Translations under genes and position numbers: made by a program
Shown: positions 44,279-54,310 of the stretch, one piece after another
How positions within the stretch are numbered: position 1 is the stretch's first letter
How the letters are laid out: each line of letters begins with the position of its first letter
NCBI RefSeq assembly: GCF_000315625.1
Contig: NW_005434663.1
Coordinates: forward strand, 670,906-734,905
DNA from: Guillardia theta CCMP2712
Taxonomy: Eukaryota > Cryptophyceae > Pyrenomonadales > Geminigeraceae
DNA length: 64,000 nucleotides
Direction: 5' to 3'
The notes under the pieces: model-generated
What the model saw: the letters and a program-made list of their open reading frames with translations, nothing else
Told to the model about the DNA's origin: nothing
Database searches by the model: none

Positions 44279-45115
44279 TCAATCTGCAATCAAACGTTCA
44301 CAAACCATGCTATATAGTTTCTGGTTCTGGAAAATCTCAGATATCTGAAACAGATCAAACGAAGACAGATTCACCTTGCCCTGTAATGTTAACACAACGT
44401 GTGTATGTGCTGGTCCCCTGAGCTGTTCATGTACTTGGTCCAAGGAACCTCGAACGGGCTGTTGTTATAGGTCACATCATATGCCATTGAAACACTGAAA
44501 TACCTCGCCATTCACCGAGAGCAGGATATCACCCACGTTCGTCTGATTTATATGCATTAGCACCAGACAGACAGACAGGTCAAAACTGCTTCTTTGCCTT
44601 ACTTTGTGGGCTATATTGCATCTATCATCGAATCCCTGTACCATTATTCTTCCACTCATCTCCTGGAAGAAATTTTGGCTTGAAAGCACTTCAAAACAAT
44701 TGGTTTACAATGAATTGAATCCCTGGATCTCCATTCCTGGATCTTTCGCTCAATAGACTGCACTCCGAACGACTATGAACAAGTTCAGCTTGTCAGTACA
44801 ACTTTCTTTCCAATGATATGCTCACTTGTGTATTGCAAAGGCTTTGCGCTTTGACGTCGTCTGAAAAGATCCAGCAAAGGGTTAGCACAAATCTGTAGCA
44901 GATTGATCAAGACATTATCAGGAAACTTTTGCAACGGCACAAATCTCTCTTGTTTTACGGTTCCTTCAAACTGCATTTCGATATCATTCAAGAGGATTCG
45001 ACAGGCCTAGAATTGAATTCATCACCTTGGGAGCGAAGTTCATGCCCTGGTAATCGTCCTGCTTTGCTGGACAGCAATCGCCTTGAAACAAGCACCAAAT
45101 TTTATCCAGATCCAT
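44279..45115 (-). CDS. Small single PDZ-domain protein
   Basis: Seven exons (45115-45026, 44970-44914, 44860-44826, 44757-44709, 44662-44603, 44542-44504, 44458-44279) join in frame to 169 residues starting MDLDKIWCLFQGDCCPAKQ. The PDZ fold is NGDPGIQFI, GRIMVQGFDDRCNIAHK, TNVGDILLSVNGEPVRG and AHTHVVLTLQGK, in order. The ligand-binding loop reads DPGIQF in place of the usual GLGF. PDZ proteins bind C-terminal peptides; here the domain nearly fills the protein, with a short Cys-containing head and a helical tail. Intron 44663-44708 is exactly 46 bp. The stop is 75 bp from the stop of the convergent alveolin-like gene, so the 3' UTRs probably overlap. Confidence 0.8.
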
Positions 45116-45484
45116 TCTTTCTCGAACCTCAGAACTGTTTAAGAGTCGTCAACAACATTTTCAAGTCATGTCTTGGTTTCCAACGGGCTCGCTCTTACAC
45201 CAGATTCACTCATACACAAGACATCGATCTCATTCTATGCATCGCGTACACCAACTGTATTGCAGGGAAAAACTGCTCGTCATCATTCCTCGAGATGTCA
45301 TGGAGATTCTCCTTCTTTCCTTCGTGAATGATGCCTAATCTTAATCCATCTGACACAGTTCAGGTCGGATGTGGCTACGCCCGCTGCTTTCGCATCGATA
45401 TCTACTAGGCGCCCATTTTCACCCTCATTTCAAACCCGTATTGATCTCTCCAAAGCGACTTTTGAAATCTTTTTTTTCAAACTC

Positions 45485-45720
45485 AGTGACTCACTTGACC
45501 GTACGGGGCCTTGCCGGGCCGCCCGGCACTGCGGCTGCCAGCGCCACTGATCCGCCGCTCTCTGGCGAAAGCCCGCGAGCTGGACGCCTCAGCGTAAGCA
45601 AGCCGCCTAAGGCTAAAAGGCTCGAGAACTTTCGGATCAGCTCAGGGGCCGAGGAGGGCCCCGGAGCCTCACGCGGCCTCGGCCCGCCGAGGCCGGGCCC
45701 GCCGGACAGCAGTAAGAGGT
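45485..45720. promoter_or_regulatory. GGCCCGG island upstream of the small PDZ gene (island e)
   Basis: A C/G island with GGGCCGCCCGG, CCGGGCCCGCCGG and GGCCTCGGCCCG words plus CTCAGTGACTCA, TTGACCGTACGG and GCCACTGATCC. Its composition equals that of islands b, c, d and f. It starts 370 bp upstream of the PDZ start codon. The gene on its right is not well defined. Confidence 0.45.
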
Positions 45721-46054
45721 AGGCGAGGACCGACTTGATATGTAAGCTCAGCAGCGTCATCACGTGATAGCCAGGGGGGTCACCAGTGTGTGGGAGGCTA
45801 AGACCCGACAAGGAGTGGCGGCTGAATCGCAGAGGCGCTTGTGGAGATGAAATGCCGCTGGGATCTGCAGGATGTGATCGACAAGTCGTTAGACTGACTT
45901 GCTGGATAGAGTATGGGCATGCATGAGATCCTCTCTCAACCTGTCGGCATAGATCGCCCCTGCCTCTGGCTTGAGAGCATGTTTGAGTATCAAGGGCAAA
46001 CACAAATTAATGGCATTGCTTTTCCCTGTTGAATTGGAGATTACAGCATTTCGA

Positions 46055-46560
46055 TTAGCCCCTGTGCCCCTCTCTACACGCCCTCGTCCTTGTCCAGCAA
46101 TGACCGCTGTTGCTTCCAACAAGTAGAGGATGTATAATCCAATGGATCAACCCGAACACGGCCAGAGATTGTATGAAAACAAAACCCAAAAGGACGTGGT
46201 AGTATCGTGGGAGTTGAACTTCTGCAGCATGTCTCACTGACATGCGCGAGCTTGCCACACAATCGGGTCATCCGAGCACGTGTTCACGAAAGTGGTCCTG
46301 CGGAAGGTCAGCTCTTGCTGCACCCCTCCTCGCTCTTGAAGACGAGGACGTTCTGCTTGTTCTCGGGGTGGAGACGATCATTCCTTGCTACTTGCAGATA
46401 CTGTACGGAGAAGGAGAAGGTGAGGCTGACTCGGACACATGACTTCATCCTCTGTCAATTCGACGTACAGACGTTCTGCTCGAAAGTCCCTCCAGCTGTT
46501 CACGACTCTTTCATATCGTAAGATGCGGCGTCAAACTACGTCAATGGTTTCTGGGGCTCG
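46055..46560 (-). CDS. Possible membrane protein, first helix only (weak)
   Basis: A minus-strand reading reaches from about 46540 to a stop at 46055 through two plausible short introns (49 and 73 bp). It gives ERVVNSWRDFRAERLYVELT, then CPSQPHLLLLRT, then NVLVFKSEEG. One strong transmembrane segment follows (YYHVLLGFVFIQSLAVFGLIH), preceded by HAAEVQLPR. The sequence just before and within the helix recalls the first helix of GPR107/TMEM87-type seven-helix proteins, but the other six helices are not found before the GC island at 45.7 kb. It may be a truncated gene, a pseudogene or an unrelated single-pass protein. Start and end are not reliable. Confidence 0.3.
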
Positions 46561-47320
46561 ATGACATCATACTTGCAAACCATTCGCTTTGGATAGTCGA
46601 GATAGTGTAGAGGATGACTCACTGAGTCAAAACTCTCTTACTCTTCATCGCATGTCAGGTAGACGGCATGAAAGCAAGTCGTCTAGTAGCATTGGAGCTC
46701 CTTACAATGCGCGGAGAACATCTTTTGGGGTTTATTGAAAATATTCATTGATTTTCTTCTAGATATTTGAATATTGAGAGGTAATGTTCATGGATGGGCG
46801 GGAAAGGGACTTTCTTTTTCAATTTGAGCTGAAGTGATTAATGGTCTGATGGGTAGGGGTTGGGAATATCGACAACGACACAAGTGGGGCTAGGTGGGGG
46901 TATGAATTGCTCAGAAGTAGGGGTGATATCCAAAATAGTGGGGTAGGGGTCATTGTAACAGCGTAGGGGTCGGAGGGTCGGGTAGTACTTGTTATTAGAA
47001 GGAATGGCGGGAGAACGGCGGGTGGAGGTGACGAAGCGGATAGGAAGGGAGAGGGGAAGGAGGAGAGGGTTGTAGGGAACAGACATGGCAAGGAACAACC
47101 AAGTTGAAAGAGCATTTGAATGATAGACTGTAAGAGATTTGAGAGAGATCGTGATGGAAATGGTTGATTCATTTGTGAGACAGAAATGTTTGATTGGTTC
47201 TCGATCCTCCATATTTTCACAATCTTAAAGACCCTTTTGTCTTCACAACGTGAGTGTTGCATTTAGTCTCCCGCTGTGCTGCGTGATGGCCTATATCTGA
47301 TTACCATTAGACCCCTACTT
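46561..47320. other. Gene-free spacer, G-rich runs
   Basis: No supported gene. Bases about 46795-47000 carry GGGTAGGGG, GGTGGGGGT and GTAGGGGTC runs on the plus strand. Bases 47000-47080 are purine-rich. The flanks are AT-rich. Confidence 0.4.
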
Positions 47321-47662
47321 CTATTCGAAGGTGGATTGTTTGGAAAGATCTTTGCGTATGTGTTGGTCCTTCTGATCAATACTTTTGGCAAGGTTTTCGG
47401 GATCTAGAAATGCTTGCTGTTTGGCAAAGGCAGCAAAACAGAAGCGTCGATGTGGATTTCTCATACCCTCAGCTGGAAAAACTTGGACTGATTCGGGCTG
47501 GCAAACAGTGCGGGCCAGAATTTCACCACTCACATTTGCGTTTTTCTTGCTTTGACGCTGGAAGGTTGAGAGTAGAGGTCTACGGGAAGAAATCATTCGG
47601 GTAGTTTCACTTTGCCAGGATTCCCCATCTGATTCCTGTCTTATTGGATGATCAGGCATCGC
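47321..47662 (-). CDS. Hypothetical small basic protein (weak)
   Basis: An uninterrupted minus-strand frame of about 113 codons starting MPDHPIRQESDGESW. It is basic and hydrophilic with no recognised motif. An internal GT...AG pair would break the frame if spliced, which argues either for a short intronless gene or for chance. I cannot tell them apart. Confidence 0.25.
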   Translation of the reverse strand, partial: AMPDHPIRQESDGESWQSETTRMISSRRPLLSTFQRQSKKNANVSGEILARTVCQPESVQVFPAEGMRNPHRRFCFAAFAKQQAFLDPENLAKSIDQKDQHIRKDLSKQSTFE

Positions 47663-47888
47663 ACACAAGATTTTGTCGGAAAGTTGCCCGAATCAAAGAT
47701 ACAAGCTTCTCCATTCTATGTACAACCACTGCCTGACTGCTGTGGACATTTTAAGTTTTACGTTTGCCCGGTAGCTTGCTTGTTTCTTTTAGGAGGGTGT
47801 GCGCATTTTGCTGAATGGAACATGACAGATTGCTGCTGTCACCTTGATTCTGGAGATTGCAGATCAAAAGAAAGATTTCCAAGGCCAC

Positions 47889-48669
47889 ATGCCTGTCTCA
47901 GCGATCCAACTGCCCGAAAATTTCGAGCAGCAGATTCATTCAGCCTTACAGATCATGGCTCTGATCGTGGCGGGCGAGGACCATCAGATCGAAGGGGATT
48001 GTTGCAGGTTCAGTGCAAGTCCAGCTGCTGTGATCATGGCTTCGGGTCTTGTTCGTGCCATGGCAACTCTGGTTGCAGCTGCGATGGATGAGAACGAGTA
48101 CCTTACTTGCATGCAAGTGTTGAGAGGTCAACTCCTCGCATTACCTGGGGTCAGCTTTCATGCATGGGCGATGTGGGTATGCTGAATTCGCATTGTAGGT
48201 GATATGGCCTGGCAAGCAAGCGGGAACGAAGCGTTCAGCAGTAGATCTTGCCAACATGTATCAAGAGCATCGACATGAAGTGAAGCGGAGACAGGATGAA
48301 ACCAGGTACAGCATTCTGAATGACGAAGTTGAGTGAAAACTTACATTTCCTGCCTTGCTGGAGCAGACGGTTGCAAAATACCATCAAGGACTTGAGGGCA
48401 GAGAATCAGACTCTCAGGATCACAAACAGAAACCTTACAGAACGCATAAACGAGCTTCTAGCTCAGGGCCATGGTAGAGTGGACACAAACGCATCTATGG
48501 TGTCCTTAAGTATATTTACCTCATCCACGTTGAGCATCACCAACTGATGATTTTACAGGCTGGGGACAATCATGATTGCCTAGGCACACTGGGAAAGCAA
48601 TTTTGTAAATGTGAAGGGAAAGCTGAGCGCTTGAAATCTCTGGCGGAAAGATTTCCTCCATACCTGTAA
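47889..48669 (+). CDS. Uncharacterised coiled-coil protein
   Basis: Four exons join in frame: about 47889-48149, 48199-48305, 48367-48499 and 48559-48669 (introns of 49, 61 and 59 bp). Translation from the ATG at 47889 begins MPVSAIQLPENFEQQIHSAL, but an acceptor-like TTGCAG just upstream means another 5' exon may exist. The first exon is helical and Ala/Met-rich. The next two form a strong coiled coil: LANMYQEHRHEVKRRQDET, then LQNTIKDLRAENQTLRITNR with NLTERINELL. The end has Cys and basic residues (CLGTLGKQFCKCEGK). The segment has leucine-zipper spacing, but no basic DNA-binding region precedes it in bZIP register. Function unknown. Confidence 0.5.
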
Positions 48670-50169
48670 ATTGACTGCGATTTTTGATACCAACACGCTC
48701 GTCTGAGCGTGAGAGCATCTGATGAAATAGCTGTTGTGATGCAATTCTCTTGCATTAAACGTAGGATCTGTGGAGTTATTGTCGAACGAGAGTGCTGGTG
48801 TTGCATGTTGATGTGGTCCTTGTACGTGTGTGCAGCAAGTAAAATCCTCGAGACACAAATATAATCTGAAATAGATGATGTTTTGTGATGTGATTGATAA
48901 ATCCGCGTTTGATTTGTTAGTTCCTATCTAATCTCAGAATCATGCGTTGCTCATCATGTCTTGATTGAGTTCATTGTTTCCTCATGATGGTGGTGATCGT
49001 TAATGCCCCAAAAGCACACAAAATGCATTTCCATTTCATTCTGTCGCAGACACAAAGCTTTTTGCAAGACTTTTCTTTATTCATCGCATAAGCATTTGTT
49101 TCCCTCCATTGTGAGGTTACCTTCATCCAGACAGCGCTATCCTTGCCTCTGTCACTGGTTCCTTTCATCCTTCTACAGTCATCCTCCGTTGCCTAAACTC
49201 GGAGCCTGACCCCCACCTGTCGCACCAACCCATTGCATTCATCCTTGCTTCGGTTAACCCAGACTATCGGCATTTCTCTACCTCCCTCCCTCTGTACCTA
49301 CCTCTGTACCTCCCTCCCTCCCTCCCTCCCTCCCTCCCTCCCTCCCTCCCTCCGGCCCCTTTCCATCTTGTGCATCCAGTTGCATACCTTTTGCCTGCGT
49401 GTGGTCTTCCCTCACCTGGGTACCTCTGCCATCATTCCTCTGCTATCTTACGATACTTCTACCTCCTCTGCTCTGCTCTGCTCTCTCCTCCTCGCCCCCT
49501 CCCCCCCCCCTCCCCCCCCTCAAATCTCCCGCTCCCACCCAGCTTGTGCTTCTCTCGTTCTCCTGTTGACTCCTTCCCAGCATTTCCCTGCGCCTGTCCA
49601 TTCCGGTAGTTTCCTTTCGCTCCGAAAAGGTTTTTATGACGGAGGTGGGTGCCGTGCTGATCCCACGTGGCCTCCTTGGATGGTCGAAAAAGATTCTTTT
49701 CGAATAATTGAGATTCGAAACGATCCGTCCGATCTGATCACATGATAAATGGTGAATTTATAATATCTGAATCGGTCAAACAACGGGGTGGGTTAACCAT
49801 CAATAGGTGGGTAGTGGGGTTGAGGCTGTGTATAAATGAATTTATATTTATATAGCTTATAATCACGTGAGCGAGGCTTTGGCAGGTGTTGTTTTGTAGC
49901 GGGAGGGAAAGGAGGGGAAGGGGAGTGAAGGGAGGGGAAGATAGGGCACGAAAGTAGAGGAGAGAGCAAATCTTGAAGAATGGGAACTGGGCCATGGTAA
50001 CATTTGCGTTTGGAATAGCAAACGAGGAAAGAAATGAAGCAGAACTGGAATTTACACAACATTCGCATTGTAGTACATGTATACTAGAGCAGAGGAGTGT
50101 AGATCAGAATGCGTAAGATCCTTATTTTCTGTCCTGTTCCAAAGATGTTCCACCTCCTCTGTCTTTGTC
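48670..50169. other. Gene-free spacer with CCTC repeat and G-rich run
   Basis: I see no supported gene in 1.5 kb. Bases 48670-49170 are AT-rich. Bases 49265-49530 are pyrimidine-rich with a CCTC microsatellite and a poly-C run near 49500. Bases 49790-49950 are G-rich (GGTGGGTAGTGGGG, GGGAGGGAAAGG). The last 200 bases precede the kinase start codon. Confidence 0.45.
49309..49353 (+). repeat. CCTC tetranucleotide microsatellite
   Basis: About ten tandem CCTC (TCCC) units in a pyrimidine-rich intergenic tract upstream of the kinase gene. Confidence 0.9.
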
Positions 50170-53100
50170 ATGACGGTTTTCTTGCCAGGGTCCTCGCTCA
50201 AGGATTCCAATATGTTGGGCAGACCGCAGGTAGTAATACTAATGTGTCCTTCCACCCTTGCCTTACTTTCTATGTGAAGCTGCCAGTGTCGCTGCTTCAG
50301 TCCAGCTGGGACGAATTTCTCTTGTTCAGGAACTTGAGCACTGAGGAGATGAATGCCTGCATCTCGCGCATGAAGGTCAGGACGTTCAAGGCTGGACAGC
50401 AGATCCTGAAACAAGGAAGCATTGGAACTACAGTGGTAAGTCATGAAACCTCTTGTCCTCTTGTGCTGCCTGCTCTCGAGCTAACAGCCTCGCCTCCAGC
50501 ATTTCATCGATGTGGGGAGGGTGAAGGTGATTCGCGACGGGGTGTTGCTGTCAGAGCTGAAGGCGGGAAGCATGTTTGGAGAGATCTCCTTCGTGGGGAT
50601 GTGCAAGAAGGTCATGAGGAGGGTCTATGGGAGCAGCCAGATCGAGAGGACCTGCAGCATCGAAGCGACGGACCTCACCCGAACGGTTGAGATCAGCGTG
50701 CAGGACTTGTTCTTGTCCCTGCAGTTTGACAGCTCGGGCGAGGACAGGGTGATGAGGTAAGGCATGCTCCTGCCATCGTGCCGATGATGCTGAACTTGAC
50801 GCGCAGGGCGTTGGAGTCTTGTGAGGACCTCATAAGGACCCGGAGCATGAACATCCAGCAGCTGGTAGAGGAGCCGGTGGACTGTGTGCCGGGCATGCTC
50901 GAGGCCTGCGACAGCCCGCTGTCCTCCTCGGATGAGCCGAGCGGTCCGATGGTGGAAGTGAGGAGGCACCAGAGCCCTGAGTTCAGTGCAATGGATAAGG
51001 CCATGGCGGCAAGGAGATGCCTGCGGGCGGCATCGCCAGGAGGGGGCGAGGAGAGGAGCGAGGAGATCGTGCGCAGGATAACGATCCTGGCGGCTATGAG
51101 CCTGTACTCGCGGCAGGAGACGTACAGCAGACCGTCGGCTGACACGAGGAGTGTCAAGTTCAGCGAGCGATACGTGATGGGAAAGAGGATAGGAGACGGA
51201 GCCTTCTCCACCGTCAAGGAATGCATCAGCAGGCAGGACGGCAAGAAGTACGCGGTGAAGATCCTGGCGGAGAAGAACTCCCTCTACCACCACGAGGTCC
51301 GTAGCCCCCGCACGCGTGCTGCTGCGTCTTGCTGACGGCTCGGCGCAGATCAAGGCGCTGAGGAACGCGTCACACCCCAACTGCGTGACTATGGTCGACG
51401 TGTTCGAGGAGGAGCGAACGTACCTCGTCCTCGAGCTGTACGTCCCTTCCTCTCCTTGAGACTCCCCAGTGACAGGAAGTGTGTCAGGTTGTCAGGTGGG
51501 TCTGTGCTGGACAGGATCGTCGAGTCCGAATTCTTCTCCGAGAAAGACGCGATCTTGGTCACCGGCAGCATCCTCAAGGCGTTGGAATATTTGCACTCAC
51601 AGGGGATTGTTCACAGAGATATCAAGGTGATGGCCTTGCTACCTCCTCCCCCTTTCATCCTCCTCCTCCTCCTCCTCCTCCTCCTCCTCCTCCTCCTCCT
51701 CCTCCTCCTCCTCCTCCTCCTCCTCCTCCTCCTCCTCCTCCTCATCCCCTCTGAGTCTCACTCTGCATCTCTCAAAACTTCGCTGACGAAGTGGGTCTGC
51801 AGCCAGAGAATCTCCTCTACGTCTCCAACGATCCTTCATCACCTTTCTACCACACTGTCAAGGTCTCCGACTTCGGCTTCTCCAAGCACGATTGCCAAGT
51901 CTTGAAGACCGCCTGCGGCACGGTGATCCTTCTCCTCCTCCCTTGCCCTCCTTCTGAACTGACCGTCACCTCCCTCTCCAACCCCCTCCTGCTCCTCCTG
52001 CTCCTCTTGCTCCTCTTCTCTCTCTCTTTCTTGTCCTACTCTCCTCTGTATCGCCCATCCCCGCCTGACCCGTCGGTGAGCAGCCGGAGTACATGGCGCC
52101 GGAGGTGCTCGAGACGACGTCGTCGGGTTATGACGAGAAGGTGGACATGTGGTCACTGGGTATCGTCGTGTACGTCATGCTCAGCGGCTTCTTCCCTTTC
52201 CTCAGCAGCTCCCGTCCTGCTCTCTTCAAGAAGATCGCAGCTGGAGATTTCACCTTCCCCTCCCCCTACTGGGACTGCGTATCGGACAAGGCCAAGGACT
52301 TCATCAGCCAGGTGCGATCAGTACACCAGGCTCCTTCACCTGCGCCTTTCCTGCTTCCTCGACCTCCTCCTCGTACACTCATTCCTGCCTCCCTGCCTCC
52401 CCCCACCCCCTCTCCTCATCCTCCTCTCCCCTGAACCTTGCTCCTCTCTCCTCCCTCCCTTCCATTGATCCTGCGCGTCCTAAAATGCTGCGTGCAGGCT
52501 CTCAGGGTCAAGTCTGAGGAGAGGATCTCAGCATCGGCTGCCCTGCAGCATCAGTGGATGACTGAGGGAGTCAGCCAGTGCGAGACAAAACTGCACGGGT
52601 AAGGAGAGAGGGCAGGAAGGACAGGGGCAGGGCAAGAGTATGACAAGCAAGGGGGAATGAACGGGGGGTCGAGGAGGAGGAGGAGGAGGAGGAGGAGGAG
52701 GAGGAGGAGGAGGAGGAGGAGGAGGACATACGAGGAGGAGGAGGAGGAGGAGGAGGAGGAGCTAACAGGGTCGGCAGGCTGCATCGGGCCTTCATGCTCA
52801 TTCGCAAACTTCCTCTCTTCGACAGCGTCGACCCGTCCTGCCTGCAGGAAGTAATCAAGTGCCTCAAGACCGTCAGAGTTGAGCCGGGAGAGTTTCTGAT
52901 CCGCTGCGGGGACGTCGGAGACTGCATGTACTTCGTCAACTCGGGCAGGTAACGATCATCTTCTGGTCCTGCTGCCCCTTTCCCCTCACTTTCCTGCTCC
53001 CTTCTCCCACCCTTTCCTCCTCCCTCCTCCGCCTTCACTTCTCATTCCGTCACATCCGTCCTCCCTTCTGCTCTTTCCCTCCATTCAGCTTCTACAGCTC

Positions 53101-53889
53101 AAGCACTGCTCTTCTCCCCCCTGCTCTTCTCCCCCCTCCCTCCCCACCCTCTCTCGCTCCCACGTCTCACACGTTTGCTTCAGCGTCAAGATCATGTTGA
53201 ACGGGGAGGAGATCGATAGGCTGAGCACAGGTGACTTTGACGATCTCCCTCTCCCCCTCTTGTCCTCTCATCCTTGCCTCTCTTTCCCTCCCTTCCTCCC
53301 TTCTTTCCCCTCCTCACCCTCGAGCTCTTGCAGGCGACTTCTTCGGGGAGGTGGCGCTCATGCTATCAAAGAAAAGGATCGCCGACGTCATCTCCCTGGG
53401 CAGCAGCAGGGAAGTCAAGGTCAAGAAAACCCTCTCCTTCCCCGAGCCCAACTCCACCTCGAGCATGCAGCATGGCAGCATCAAGGGAACACGGTCCTCC
53501 TCCACCGACTGCAGCTTGACATGGGGAGAGGAGAGGAAGGGGGTGAAGTCACTAGAGCGGGAGGTTGAGGAGCGAAAGCCAGTGGAGCTCTTTCAGCTCA
53601 TGCGGACGGACTTTGAGAGCATCGTGTCCAAGTTTCCGATGCTCAAGGCGAGGCTGGCGAGCATCGGAAGGGTAAGGGAGAGAGATGGAGGGGGAAGGCC
53701 GAGAGGGGAGGGAGGGGGAAGGGAGGGGGGAAGGGAGGGGGAAGGGAGGGGGAAGGGAGGGAAGGGAGGGAGGGCGGAGTACGTGGACGAGGCAACGGGA
53801 ACGAGGAGTTGACTTGGAGTTGATTTGGTTCGCAGGCTCGTGTAAGAAGGAAGGACAGCTTCGTGAACAACAATGCCAGCGACGAATGA
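50170..53889 (+). CDS. Ser/Thr kinase flanked by two cyclic-nucleotide-binding domains
   Basis: Thirteen exons (50170-50229, 50301-50435, 50500-50756, 50807-51296, 51349-51437, 51488-51626, 51803-51922, 52084-52311, 52498-52598, 52778-52948, 53184-53230, 53334-53671, 53836-53889) join in frame to 742 residues. CNBD 1 (20-150) has HFIDVGRVKV, MFGEISF and an ERTCSIEA whose Arg fits the phosphate-binding position after a small insertion. The CaMK-type kinase (about 270-540) has GKRIGDGAFSTV, YAVKIL, HRDIKPENLL, DFGFSK and PEYMAPEVLE. CNBD 2 (545-725) has MYFVNSGSVKIML, FGEVALMLSKKRIADV with the key Arg, and an inserted Ser-rich loop. PKG has tandem CNBDs before the kinase; here they bracket it. 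cNMP control of the kinase is inference. Several introns are 103-235 bp and full of CTC or GAG repeats. Confidence 0.88.
51658..51743 (+). repeat. CTC trinucleotide repeat in a kinase intron
   Basis: About 28 uninterrupted CTC units between the donor at 51627 and the acceptor ending at 51802. They separate the HRDIK and PENLL codons of the catalytic loop and could double as the polypyrimidine tract. Confidence 0.95.
52671..52762 (+). repeat. GAG trinucleotide repeat in a kinase intron
   Basis: About 28 GAG units, broken once by ACATAC, in the intron 52599-52777. Its complement is the CTC repeat of the intron at 51.7 kb, so one transcript carries both complementary repeats. Confidence 0.95.
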
Positions 53890-54310
53890 AGGAGAGGAGG
53901 ATGAAGGAGGAGAGGAGGAGAGAAGGAGAGAGCTGTACACTAGAACATCGTGCCTTTAAGTTAGCGGGAGGATGAATCGTTTCTGAGCGAGTACATCATG
54001 AGAAGACCGCCATATGTTGCTGAAGGGGTCAGGGGAAGGGACGGGGGGCGGGAAAGGAGTGAGAGAGAATGAGAAGAGGAGAGGAGGAAGGGACAGCATG
54101 AAGCGTCATAGGAGGGAGACGGGAAGGGGAAGATGGAGACGACCAACGATGAGGTGAAGGTTGAGAAAAGGGAATGAAGGGGAGAAGATATCGATGAGAA
54201 AGAGGAGGAAGAAGAAAAGGTGGAAGAGGAAGAGACAATCAGGAGGAGCAGGAGCAGGAGGAAAGGGGGAGGGGGAGGGCGGCGTGAGGAGAAGGACCAC
54301 GAAGGAGATT
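53890..54310. other. Convergent spacer, purine-rich
   Basis: This lies between the kinase stop and the ASNSD1 stop. The plus strand is almost all purine (GGAGGA, GGAAGG, GAGAAG), with no gene. Confidence 0.45.

Noticed and set aside
51639-51842. Poly-Glu, poly-Pro and poly-Leu frames at 51.6-51.8 kb
   Set aside because: All are frames of the intronic CTC repeat.
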